A DNA stretch of 64,000 nt, from assembly GCF_900110655.1 (NCBI RefSeq), contig NZ_FOEQ01000006.1, forward strand, positions 124,001-188,000, read 5' to 3'. Within the stretch, counting starts at the first letter, position 1; each line of letters begins with the position of its first letter. The notes beneath the pieces were generated by a model that saw nothing but the letters and a program-made list of their open reading frames with translations, had not been told where the DNA came from and searched no databases. The stretch comes from Pseudomonas soli. Lineage in GTDB: Bacteria > Pseudomonadota > Gammaproteobacteria > Pseudomonadales > Pseudomonadaceae. Below are positions 56,448 to 64,000 of the stretch, in pieces. The translations under genes and the position numbers were made by a program.

Positions 56448-57740
56448 ATGGACGTCACCGCAACCCTGAGCCTGGGCGATCCACTGGAACCTGCACGCAA
56501 GGCCACCGCCAAGATGCTGCAGACCCGCGAGCGCACCTACTCGCTGCCGCAACCGTTCTACTGCGATGAGCGCCTGTTCCAGATCGACATGCAGGAGATC
56601 TTCCACAAGGAGTGGCTGATCGCCGGCATGGTTTGCGAGATCCCGACCAAGGGCAACTACATCACCCTGCAGATCGGCAAGAACCCGATCATCGTGATAC
56701 GCGGTGCCGAAGGTAAGGTGCATGCCTTCCACAACGTCTGCCGCCACCGCGGCTCGCGCCTGTGCGTGAGCGACAAAGGCAAGGTGGCCAAGCTGGTCTG
56801 CCACTACCACCAGTGGACCTATGAACTCGATGGCCGCCTGCTGTTCGCCGGCACCGAGATGGGCGCCGACTTCGACATGAACCAGTACGGTCTGAAACCG
56901 GTGAACGTTAAGGTGGCCGGGGGCTACATCTTCATCAGCCTGGCCGAGAATCCGCCGGCCATCGACGAGTTCCTCGCCACCCTCGACCACTACATGGAAC
57001 CGTACGACATGGAGAACACCAAGGTGGCGGTGCAGACCACCTTGATGGAAAAGGCCAACTGGAAGCTGGTGCTGGAGAACAACCGCGAGTGCTACCACTG
57101 CAACGGCTCGCACCCGGAGCTGCTGAAAACCCTGCTGGAATGGGACGACACCAACGACCCGCGGGCCAGCCAGGAATTCAAGGACCACGTGGCCGCCTCG
57201 GCCGCCGCCTGGGAGGCCGAGAAAATCCCTTACCTGCACAAGAGCCATGGCCTGCGTAACCGCATCGTGCGCATGCCGCTGCTCAAGGGCACCGTGTCGA
57301 TGACCATGGACGGCAAGGTGGCTTGCAAGAAGCTGATGGGGCGCATCAAGAACCCGGACCTCGGCTCGATGCGCATCCTGCACCTGCCGCATTCGTGGAA
57401 CCACTGCATGGGCGATCATATGATCGTGTTCACCGTGTGGCCGATCAGCGCCCAGGAAACCATGGTCACCACCAAGTGGCTGGTGCACAAGGATGCGGTG
57501 GAGGGGGTGGATTACAACCCTGAAGAGATGCGCAAGGTGTGGGATGCCACCAATGACCAGGATCGGCGGTTGGCCGAGGAGAACCAGCGGGGGATCAATT
57601 CCACGGCTTACCAGCCGGGGCCGTATTCGAAGACTTATGAGTTTGGGGTGGTGAATTTTATCGATTGGTATAGTCAGCGGTTGTTGAACAACTTGGGGGC
57701 GGAGCCGGCACCCTACCTGAAGGAAGTGCTCGCTCAGTGA
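56448..57740 (+). CDS. gbcA: glycine betaine demethylase, Rieske oxygenase subunit
   Basis: A 430-residue Rieske non-haem iron oxygenase. The [2Fe-2S] ligands are C98-x-H100 (VCRHRGSRLC) and C118-x2-H121 (CHYHQW). The mononuclear iron ligands lie in NNRECYHCNGSH (H217, H222) plus a later acidic residue. With GbcB it removes one methyl group from glycine betaine as formaldehyde, giving dimethylglycine. It resembles carnitine and choline oxygenases, but the pairing with gbcB and dgc genes supports betaine as substrate. Confidence 0.94.
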   Translation: MDVTATLSLGDPLEPARKATAKMLQTRERTYSLPQPFYCDERLFQIDMQEIFHKEWLIAGMVCEIPTKGNYITLQIGKNPIIVIRGAEGKVHAFHNVCRHRGSRLCVSDKGKVAKLVCHYHQWTYELDGRLLFAGTEMGADFDMNQYGLKPVNVKVAGGYIFISLAENPPAIDEFLATLDHYMEPYDMENTKVAVQTTLMEKANWKLVLENNRECYHCNGSHPELLKTLLEWDDTNDPRASQEFKDHVAASAAAWEAEKIPYLHKSHGLRNRIVRMPLLKGTVSMTMDGKVACKKLMGRIKNPDLGSMRILHLPHSWNHCMGDHMIVFTVWPISAQETMVTTKWLVHKDAVEGVDYNPEEMRKVWDATNDQDRRLAEENQRGINSTAYQPGPYSKTYEFGVVNFIDWYSQRLLNNLGAEPAPYLKEVLAQ

Positions 57741-57748
57741 AAGAAATC

Positions 57749-57781
57749 GACCACGCCTGGCGCACCAGCCAAGGCGTGGTC
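57749..57781 (+). terminator. hairpin after gbcA
   Basis: GACCACGCC-TGGC pairs with GCCA-(A)-GGCGTGGTC around a six-base loop, starting eight bases after the stop. The stem is strong, but GGTTCAGG follows instead of a T-run, so its terminator role is uncertain. Confidence 0.5.
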
Positions 57782-57931
57782 GGTTCAGGGCGCAATTTCT
57801 CCATCCTCGACAAGTATAAGCGTCGCCATCATTTATACGTCGGGAATACGTACCTGCACATTCTATCTATGGGTCAACCACATGATTCCATAAACCCAAT
57901 AAAATTGGGTCAACCAGAATCTCAGGAAAAC

Positions 57932-58756
57932 TCACAGACCAGCATCCGCACCACTTGACGTATCTAACATCGCAATATCCGCGGCAGCACCGAAGTCATG
58001 TCCAGCCTCGGGATCCTCTCCACTACGCATATTCTTATTTAGATTATTCTTCATTCTTGCTCTATCCAGATCCACGCCCGCGATAAAAGTCTCAATTATA
58101 ACAGACGCGGTCCCTGTTGCTGCTGCTGCGGCCTTAACAATCAAGGCCTGCGTCAAATCATCGTCCCGGTTTGATTGCTGAAACATGTTTTCAGGATCTG
58201 TAACTTTAGAAGCAAAAAATTTTCTTAACTCACTTGCACCTAACAAAGTAATAGTTGAGACTTTCAGGAATTGCGAGACTAACTCAGGTAGCTTTAGCGG
58301 ATCTGTCCACGGACGTTTCGCCCCAGTGACTTCAGACCTCCAGTGCTTAAGCCCCATATTTATACCATCAAATGTAATCTTAGCTCCTGTAGCATAAACA
58401 ATTACATTGACCGCTGATGTCACAGGGGCAGTCATTGGAAGTCTACCGCTAGGATCAGTCCTATTTACAGGATCACGACTACAATAGGCATATGTATTTA
58501 TCCCTCCCTTGCCAAAAGGGCTTAGCCTGTCAGGAGAGTGAAAACACTTCAGTACTGTATTGTAAATTCTATGGCCGTTACCCAGTAGGTAAAAACCTAC
58601 GGCGGGCTCGCATAGCTGGCCGGTGAAACCGAGACTTGGCTTCGCGGTGAGCCCATGCTTGTAACCATGTGGCAAGTACGCGGCAGTGCTAGTGCATGCA
58701 CCAAAACGGGCAAGTGGACTGTGAAGGCGATCAACTGCCAGTAGCGTGCTCGACAT
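57932..58756 (-). CDS. second orphan Rhs-core tip protein
   Basis: A 274-residue protein of the same design as the one near 39 kb. A short leader (MSSTLLAVDRLHSPLARFGA) is followed by the Rhs core at about 42-104 (GFYLLGNGHRIYNTVLK, HSPDRLSPFG, AYCSRDPVNRTDPSG), then an unrelated C-terminus with hydrophobic helical segments (TSAVNVIVYATGAKITFDG, AAAAATGTASVIIETFIAG). The DNA is AT-richer than its neighbours. The upstream Rhs shell is absent. AGGAG lies about ten bases before the ATG. The tail occupies the toxin position, but no known toxin motif is visible. Confidence 0.75.
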   Translation of the reverse strand: MSSTLLAVDRLHSPLARFGACTSTAAYLPHGYKHGLTAKPSLGFTGQLCEPAVGFYLLGNGHRIYNTVLKCFHSPDRLSPFGKGGINTYAYCSRDPVNRTDPSGRLPMTAPVTSAVNVIVYATGAKITFDGINMGLKHWRSEVTGAKRPWTDPLKLPELVSQFLKVSTITLLGASELRKFFASKVTDPENMFQQSNRDDDLTQALIVKAAAAATGTASVIIETFIAGVDLDRARMKNNLNKNMRSGEDPEAGHDFGAAADIAMLDTSSGADAGL

Positions 58757-59491
58757 TAACTAGAACTCCTAAGAGGAAATGACAGCCGATAAGGTCGATG
58801 CCTGCCCCGCGAAGGCCTGCACAGCCCTGTAGAAGGGCTACTGGAAGTACGCTATCACCGACGCGAAATTGTGATAACTGGTAAAAATGCCAGGTCAAGG
58901 GCAAGCTTCTTAACCTTCAGCCCCACTTTTATCCATAAGATGCCTATGTGGCGGCTGCCGCTAGCCGATTGATCAAAAAACGATCAACCAAATGGACGCC
59001 ACGTAAATTAACGCCTGTAGCGTTCATCCAACACGTTATCCACAGGGACGCCAACAGCATCTGTTGAAAACAACAGGTCAACCATCACACCGCTGTGGAT
59101 ATCATGCGCCAGACCTATCGATGCATGGCTCTACAGCATGCTGCATAGCTTTGATCATTTTCTGATCAACTGCATGCAAGGCACCGACAGCGTGGGCTTC
59201 AAGCAACTCTTTACAAATTATCCACAGGTCGATCAACAGTATTTGTGGGCAAATACTTGCTTAAGCTATCCAATCCGGATTTCTGGCTTTCAATTCGCCA
59301 AAACCTGGGCTGATCAATTTTCGAACGACTGCCCGTGCGCCTTGAGTTTCGTGCTCTCCAGCAAATGGCGAACACTTTATCCACAGTTTGGCAAACAGAA
59401 ACGGTGGGCAAAAAGCAATGATCGCTCCTACAGGCGATACGCAAGGCCAGTAGGAGCGGAGCTATACGGAGACGACGTGCCCCTGGTGGCA
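58757..59491. other. 735-base gene-free region with DnaA boxes
   Basis: No supported gene. The right part is AT-rich and holds three perfect TTATCCACA boxes (59036, 59218, 59377), a near box TTATCCATA at 58929, and a reversed near box TGTGGATAT at 59094. GATCAA occurs at 58971, 58982, 59164, 59231 and 59312, with its complement at 59151; TTGATCAA at 58969 is a palindrome. A 127-codon rightward frame exists, but it lacks a ribosome site, has odd composition and runs into the convergent etfB end. Confidence 0.6.
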
Positions 59492-60996
59492 TCAGCGCAG
59501 GACACCCTCCTCCACCAATAGCTTCAGGATCGCTTCGGCCCCCTCCTGAGCAGAAACATCCTTGAGCACCTTGCCGCCTCCGCCACTGGCCTTGGCCGTG
59601 GCGGCCTTCATGCGATCGGCGCCGCTCTTGGCCTTGATCACCTTGAGCCGCTTGGGGCGTGGGCGGGCCGGTTGCAGGGCATCTTTGGCCAGCAACGGAT
59701 CGTCCACAACCTCTGCAGTGCGCGCCGCCAGCACCCCACGCCGGGCCGGGCCGAAGGCTGATTGTCGTGGCTTGGGCGCGGCGTTATCCACAGTCGCCAG
59801 CAATGGCAGGCGCACTTTCAGGCGACGCCGCTGGCCGCGTGGCAGTGCTTGCAACACTTGGGCGGTGCCATTCTCGATCGATTCCACCTCGGCCAGTCCT
59901 ACCACCAACGGCCAACCCAGCTTCTCGGCCAGCAGGAACGGAAGCATGCCCGAGCCCTCGCCGGTTTCGGCCTGGCTGCCGGCCAGCACCAACTGGGCGC
60001 CGGCATCGCGCAGGTAATCGCCCAGCACGCCCAGCACATCGGCGCCAGCGGGTTGCTCCAGCACATCCAGGTGATCCAGCCCCATGCCCAGGTAGCCACG
60101 CAGCGCTTCTTCGCGGGGATCGCCGGCATGCACCACCTGCAAGTTATCCCCAGCCAGTTGCAGGCCCAGTTCGACGGCGCGGGCATCCTGCTCGGCGCGA
60201 CGGGCGCGCCCGGAACTGGGGTGGGCACCGATGGAAACCAGGCTGATGACTTTCGTACTCATGCGCGTGCCCCTATGCCGCGTCGCGCTGGCCGCCGCTG
60301 CGGAAGTTATCCACAGCCTCGATCAGTGCCTGGAGAATCGCCGAGCTGTCGCCAATCACCGACAGGTCGGCCCGTTTGATCATGTCGCATCCCGGGTCCA
60401 TATTGATCGCCACCACCTTGTCGCAGGCGCCGATGCCCTGCAGGTGCTGGATGGCGCCGGAGATACCCACAGCCACGTAAACCCGTGCGGTAACCCAGGT
60501 GCCGGTAGCGCCGACCTGGCGGTTGCGCGGCATGAAGCCGTCATCCACCGCCACCCGCGAGGCGCCTTCGGTGGCGCCCAAGGCAGCGGTGGCCTGGTGA
60601 TACAGGTCCCAGTCCTTGACGCCGTTGCCGCCGGATACGATGAACTCGGCCTCTGCCATGGCGATGGCCGCCGGGTCCACGGCCACCGAGCCGAGGTCTT
60701 CGATGCGCGACAGGCTGCGCGCCACGCCTGTGGACAACTCCACTGGCAGGGCTTCATGGCGGGTTTCACTGACCGGCTCGGCGCATTCGGCGGCGGCCAG
60801 GATCAGCCTCGGCATGGCGCGCTGGATATCTTGCTGGCCCGCGCCAGCACGGCCGATGCACTGGCCATCCTTGACCTGCCACACCCTTGTTGCCGGGCGC
60901 TCACCCAGGGCCGCGGCGAAGCGTCGGCCCAGCTCTCCGCCGCCGCTGCGGCTGTCAGGCAATAGCCAGTGGCGTGGTGCGAACTGGTTATCCACA
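59036..60996 (+). other. cluster of six perfect DnaA boxes, one orientation
   Basis: The exact 9-mer TTATCCACA occurs on the plus strand at 59036, 59218, 59377, 59784, 60307 and 60988. I saw no other perfect copy in the rest of the window. One-mismatch boxes add to it: TTATCCCCA at 60144, and reversed forms at 59094, 60729 and 61080. Three boxes lie in the intergenic region and three inside the etfB-etfA coding region and its short gap. High-affinity DnaA boxes clustered away from oriC are the hallmark of DnaA-titrating loci such as E. coli datA. Confidence 0.6.
59492..60262 (-). CDS. etfB: electron transfer flavoprotein beta subunit of the dimethylglycine pathway
   Basis: A 256-residue ETF-beta-like protein. 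The N-terminal fold (KVISLVSIGAHPSSGRARRA) and LVLAGSQAETGEGSGMLPFLLAEKLG match the AMP/nucleotide-binding alpha/beta domain. The C-terminal part is longer and more basic than in housekeeping EtfB (RPKRLKVIKAKSGADRMKAA). It should accept electrons from dimethylglycine dehydrogenase. It is last in the dgcA-dgcB-etfA-etfB run; housekeeping etfAB lie elsewhere in Pseudomonas. A perfect DnaA box lies within its coding sequence. Confidence 0.85.
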   Translation of the reverse strand: MSTKVISLVSIGAHPSSGRARRAEQDARAVELGLQLAGDNLQVVHAGDPREEALRGYLGMGLDHLDVLEQPAGADVLGVLGDYLRDAGAQLVLAGSQAETGEGSGMLPFLLAEKLGWPLVVGLAEVESIENGTAQVLQALPRGQRRRLKVRLPLLATVDNAAPKPRQSAFGPARRGVLAARTAEVVDDPLLAKDALQPARPRPKRLKVIKAKSGADRMKAATAKASGGGGKVLKDVSAQEGAEAILKLLVEEGVLR

Positions 60997-61505
60997 GCCC
61001 GCAGGCCCTGGACCAGTTGTTCCGGTGCATAACCCTCGAAGGCCTCACCCTCGACGACCAGCAGGCGGTCGACGCCGGCTGTGGAAAAGTTGCTTTCCTT
61101 GTGCTCGCCGAACACCACGGCCAGCACCGCACCGTCGCTACCGGCCAGGCTGTGGGCCAGGCCCAGCAGGTCGCGGTCGTGGCTGCCGAGACGACCGCCG
61201 ACCATGTCCGGGACCACGGCGATATAGAACGCAGGCGCGGCAACTTGGTGCAGCGGCAGCTGCACCTCGGCGGCGGCTGTGCGCCGCCCACCCACACCGG
61301 TGCCCTGCTGGGCGCCGCTGCGGTCGATACGCTTTAGGCCGTTGGGGCCTATGAAGCCAGCAGCAATCGCATGGGGATTCTTGCGCATCAGCCCATTGGG
61401 GCCCATCCAGCTGGTTTGTTGCGTCTGCATGGCCGCATGCAGCGGGTGCAGGCGGTTACGGGCGATCCACTCGGCGCGTGGGTCACGGCGGATGATGTCG
61501 CTCAT
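60273..61505 (-). CDS. etfA: electron transfer flavoprotein alpha subunit of the dimethylglycine pathway
   Basis: A 410-residue ETF-alpha-like protein. The C-terminal FAD-binding domain is clear (EFIVSGGNGVKDWDLYHQAT, RQVGATGTWVTARVYVAVGI, DKVVAINMDPGC). The N-terminus is extended by about 70 residues and contains a repeated element, MGPNGLMRK and IGPNGLKRI, not found in ordinary EtfA. It overlaps the dgcB stop by one base (TGATG). It moves electrons from DgcA/DgcB toward the quinone pool. Confidence 0.87.
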   Translation of the reverse strand: MSDIIRRDPRAEWIARNRLHPLHAAMQTQQTSWMGPNGLMRKNPHAIAAGFIGPNGLKRIDRSGAQQGTGVGGRRTAAAEVQLPLHQVAAPAFYIAVVPDMVGGRLGSHDRDLLGLAHSLAGSDGAVLAVVFGEHKESNFSTAGVDRLLVVEGEAFEGYAPEQLVQGLRAVDNQFAPRHWLLPDSRSGGGELGRRFAAALGERPATRVWQVKDGQCIGRAGAGQQDIQRAMPRLILAAAECAEPVSETRHEALPVELSTGVARSLSRIEDLGSVAVDPAAIAMAEAEFIVSGGNGVKDWDLYHQATAALGATEGASRVAVDDGFMPRNRQVGATGTWVTARVYVAVGISGAIQHLQGIGACDKVVAINMDPGCDMIKRADLSVIGDSSAILQALIEAVDNFRSGGQRDAA

Positions 61506-63457
61506 CAGTGCACCTCCGCAGGTTCACATTTGGCCGCTGGCGACTTTGCGCTGGCTGGGGCCTCATCTTCGATCAGTACATCGGCGACCAGCTCGGCCAG
61601 GTCCTTGATCTGCGGGCGCGGTTCGACCACGCCTTCGAGCATCGCCGTGCACTGCGGGCAGCCCACGGCCACCAACTCGGCCTCGGTCTCGCGGATATCG
61701 TCCATGCGCATGTCGGGGATACGCTGCTTGCCGGGGATATCGGTGATCGGCGCACCGCCGCCTCCGCCACAGCAACGGGAACGGAAGCCCGAGCGCTGCA
61801 TTTCGCGTACCTCGATACCGAGGGCCTTGAGCACGTCGCGCGGGGCTTGGTACTCGCCGTTGTAGCGGCCCAGGTAGCAGGGATCGTGATAGGTGACGCT
61901 GCCGCCCTTGTGCTGGCCGAGGTTGAGCTTGCCGGCGGCGATCAGTTCGGCGATGTAGGTGCTGTGGTGCTGCACCTGGTACTCGCCGCCAAGGGCGCCG
62001 TATTCGTTCTTCAGCACATGGAAGCTGTGCGGGTCGCAGGTGACGATGCGCTGGAACTGGTACTTGGCGAGGGTCTGGATATTGCGCTTGGCCAGTTGCT
62101 GGAAGGTCGCTTCATCGCCCAGACGGCGCGCCACGTCACCGCTGTCTCGCTCTTCCAGGCCGAGCACGGCAAAGTCCACTCCGGACGCCTTGAGCACTTT
62201 GACGAAGGCGCGAAGGGTGCGCTGATTGCGCATGTCGAAGGCGCCATCGCCGACCCAGAACAGCACCTCGGTGGTTTTCACCTCTGAGAGCAGCTTCAGG
62301 TTGAGGTCAGCCGCCCAGTTCATCCGCCCGCCGGGGGCGAAGCCGCCGGGGTTGTCGGTGGCAATCAGGTTGTCCAGCACCTCGGCGCCCTTGTTCGGCG
62401 TGGCGCCCTTTTCCAGGGTCAGATGGCGGCGCATGTCGACGATGGCATCGACGTGCTCGATCATCATCGGGCATTCCTCGACGCAGGCGCGGCAAGTCGT
62501 GCACGACCACAGCGTCTCGGCATCCACCAGGCCGTTGACGATCGGCTGGTGCGGGTGGCCGCCATGCTCGCCGATCGGCTTGCCCGGGTACGGGCTGCCG
62601 GCGAAGCGCGCGTCGGTGCCACCGGCCAGGCCGATGACCATGTCCTGGATCAGTTTCTTCGGGTTCAGCGGCTGGCCAGCGGCGAACGCCGGGCACATGG
62701 CCTCGCATTTGCCGCACTGCACGCAGGCGTCGAAACCGAGCAACTGATTCCAGGTGAAGTCCACCGGTTTTTCCACGCCCAGCGGCGCATTCGGGTCTTC
62801 CAGATCCAGCGGCTTGAGGCCCGTGGAGCGGCCACCGCCAAAGCGTTCGGCGCGGCGGTGCCAGGCCAGGTGCAGGGCGCCGGCGAAGGCGTGCTTCATC
62901 GGCCCGCCCCAGGTCATGCCGAAGAAAAGCTCGGACACGCCCCACAGCACACCGATACCCAGCAGTGCCACCAGTACCCAGCCGCCCGTGCCTTCAGGCA
63001 GGATTCCCGCCACCGGCAAGGTGGCAATGAAGAAGCTCGCCGCGAACATCAGCAGGCTCTTGGGCAGGCGCATCCACGGGCCCTTGGACAGCCGGGAGGG
63101 CGGGTTCAGCCGGCGTTTGAAGACAAACAAGGCGCCACTGAACATGACCACCGTGGCCACCAGCAAGGCGTAACCGAGGATCTTGCTGTGCAGGCCAAAG
63201 CCATGCACCAGGATCGCCAGCACGGCCGAGAGCACGAAGCCGCCGGCGGTGGCCACGTGGGTCTTGGACATGTACTTGTCACGCTCGACCACATGGTGCA
63301 GGTCCACCAGGTAGCGCCGTGGCATGGCCAGCAGGCCGCCAAGCAGGTCGACCTTGCTCGGCCGCCCGCGCCGCCACATGCGCACCCGGCGCAGGGCGCC
63401 GAGCACCGCCAGGGCGAGGGCGGTGAACAGCAGGATGGGTAGAAGGGTGTTCAACAT
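61505..63457 (-). CDS. dgcB: dimethylglycine demethylation Fe-S protein DgcB
   Basis: A 650-residue membrane-bound iron-sulfur protein. Spans lie near 3-22, 65-90, 95-112 and 135-175. Two [4Fe-4S] clusters are bound by CVQCGKCEAMCP and CTTCRACVEECP. Two CCG (cysteine-rich) domains follow, with HDPCYLGRYN, RSRCCGGGGG and GCPQCTAML. This is the heterodisulfide-reductase/glycolate-oxidase-like plan and links dimethylglycine oxidation to the respiratory chain. The ATG at 63457 precedes a good membrane anchor and follows GGGAG. Confidence 0.92.
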   Translation of the reverse strand: MLNTLLPILLFTALALAVLGALRRVRMWRRGRPSKVDLLGGLLAMPRRYLVDLHHVVERDKYMSKTHVATAGGFVLSAVLAILVHGFGLHSKILGYALLVATVVMFSGALFVFKRRLNPPSRLSKGPWMRLPKSLLMFAASFFIATLPVAGILPEGTGGWVLVALLGIGVLWGVSELFFGMTWGGPMKHAFAGALHLAWHRRAERFGGGRSTGLKPLDLEDPNAPLGVEKPVDFTWNQLLGFDACVQCGKCEAMCPAFAAGQPLNPKKLIQDMVIGLAGGTDARFAGSPYPGKPIGEHGGHPHQPIVNGLVDAETLWSCTTCRACVEECPMMIEHVDAIVDMRRHLTLEKGATPNKGAEVLDNLIATDNPGGFAPGGRMNWAADLNLKLLSEVKTTEVLFWVGDGAFDMRNQRTLRAFVKVLKASGVDFAVLGLEERDSGDVARRLGDEATFQQLAKRNIQTLAKYQFQRIVTCDPHSFHVLKNEYGALGGEYQVQHHSTYIAELIAAGKLNLGQHKGGSVTYHDPCYLGRYNGEYQAPRDVLKALGIEVREMQRSGFRSRCCGGGGGAPITDIPGKQRIPDMRMDDIRETEAELVAVGCPQCTAMLEGVVEPRPQIKDLAELVADVLIEDEAPASAKSPAAKCEPAEVH

Positions 63458-63510
63458 GGGAGGCTCCCACAACAGCGGTAAGCGTGCGTCGGTCCCTGTG
63501 GGAGAGCTCG

Positions 63511-63598
63511 GTGGGAGCGGGTTTGCCCCGCGATAGCGTCCGGTCGGCCAATCAGGTTGCACCTGCTGGCGCTATCGCGGGGCAAGCCCGCTCCCACC
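63511..63598. repeat. REP pair between dgcA and dgcB
   Basis: Facing arms GTGGGAGCGGGTTTGCCCCG and CGGGGCAAGCCCGCTCCCAC with a 31-base spacer. As in sox, the pair lies inside a probable operon. Confidence 0.88.
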
Positions 63599-63633
63599 GT
63601 GTTCTCCCTACAGGAACCGCGTTGGTCCTGGGC

Positions 63634-64000
63634 TCAAAAATCCTTGCACAGCCGCAAGGCGTCATAGATCGCCGCGTGCACGTTGCGCTGGGCCACGCAG
63701 TCGCCGATGCGGTACAGCAGGTAACCCTCGCCCGGCTGGCTGAGGATCGGCTGCGGCTTGATGGCGAACAGCGCCTCCACGTCGATCTGGCCCTTGTTGC
63801 GCGAACCGTCCTTGAGCGCGTAGTACAGCTGCTCGTCGGGACGCACACCGTTTTCCACCACCACCTGGTCGACCACCCGTTCTTCCTTGGCGCCGGTGTA
63901 CTCGTTCTCGAGCACCGCCACCAGCTTGTCGCCTTCGCGGTAGACCTTCTCCAGCATCATGTCGCCGGTCATGATCACTTCTTTCGGGTACATGCTGCGG
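63634..64000 (-). CDS. dgcA: dimethylglycine dehydrogenase DgcA, C-terminal part
   Basis: Only the last 121 codons or so are present; the gene continues past the window edge. The visible part (MYPKEVIMTGDMMLEKVYRE, VVENGVRPDEQLYYALKDGS, LYRIGDCVAQRNVHAAIYDA) is the C-terminal nucleotide-binding end of the trimethylamine dehydrogenase/2,4-dienoyl-CoA-reductase-like family, in which DgcA oxidatively demethylates dimethylglycine to sarcosine. RIGDCVAQRNVHAAIYDALR is the conserved flavin/nucleotide-binding end. Position before dgcB supports the name. Confidence 0.88.
   Translation of the reverse strand, partial: RSMYPKEVIMTGDMMLEKVYREGDKLVAVLENEYTGAKEERVVDQVVVENGVRPDEQLYYALKDGSRNKGQIDVEALFAIKPQPILSQPGEGYLLYRIGDCVAQRNVHAAIYDALRLCKDF

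Noticed and set aside
57737..57958. 73-codon ORF after gbcA
   Set aside because: It overlaps the gbcA stop, includes the post-gbcA hairpin in its coding sequence and shows no family character.
59138..59521. 127-codon ORF in the DnaA-box region
   Set aside because: No ribosome site, odd Trp/Tyr/Phe-rich composition, and it overlaps the convergent etfB end; the DnaA boxes give a better explanation for the region.

Overview
The window is a GC-rich Pseudomonas chromosome segment, most likely from the P. putida group. Gene order matches what I remember of the P. putida KT2440 region running from a CBS/DUF294 gene through waa-glnE-aceEF to the sox/gbc/dgc genes. Many gene ends carry the short palindromic REP element typical of P. 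putida (core about CATCGCGGGGCAAGCCCGCT). Assignments come from reading the translated sequence, motifs and synteny; no database search was run.

Layout. 0-3 kb: start of a response regulator, then a DUF294/CBS nucleotidyltransferase-like regulator coupled to a DnaQ-type exonuclease. 3-8.5 kb: an iron-uptake signalling cassette (ECF sigma, FecR anti-sigma, STN-containing TonB receptor, PepSY membrane protein, tiny membrane protein). 8.5-11.4 kb: a large protein resembling the Pseudomonas DUF6543/dermonecrotic-toxin-like family. 11.3-18.3 kb: LPS core operon waaF-waaC-waaG-waaP plus three more kinase-fold genes, one of them a tandem double kinase. 18.5-21.4 kb: glnE. 21.8-26.1 kb: aceEF, with two copies of a GntR/FadR-type palindrome upstream. 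26.3-30.4 kb: a PAS/GGDEF/EAL protein with a degenerate GGDEF and intact EAL, msrA, a GST. 30.6-34.2 kb: creBCD. 34.3-38.5 kb: a periplasmic retropepsin-like protein, an acyltransferase, an APC permease, a DUF2780 protein and a small hypothetical.

38.9-58.8 kb: the glycine-betaine/C1 block. An orphan Rhs-core 'tip' gene plus a 58-codon fragment lies at its left edge and a second orphan Rhs tip at its right. Between them are glyA-soxB-soxD-soxA-soxG-purU-fdhA, ltaE, two chemoreceptors, a divergent ZapA-like/coiled-coil gene pair, and divergent gbcB/gbcA. 59.5-64 kb: dgcA-dgcB-etfA-etfB. Together these oxidise glycine betaine to dimethylglycine (GbcAB), to sarcosine (DgcAB with its own ETF), then to glycine and serine (SoxBDAG, GlyA). 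FdhA and PurU deal with formaldehyde and formyl-folate.

The most unusual signals are: six perfect DnaA boxes (TTATCCACA), all in one orientation, between 59.0 and 61.0 kb (a possible DnaA-titration locus); the paired palindromes before aceE; the extra ZapA-like/coiled-coil pair; the orphan Rhs tips; and the DUF6543-like protein beside the LPS kinases.
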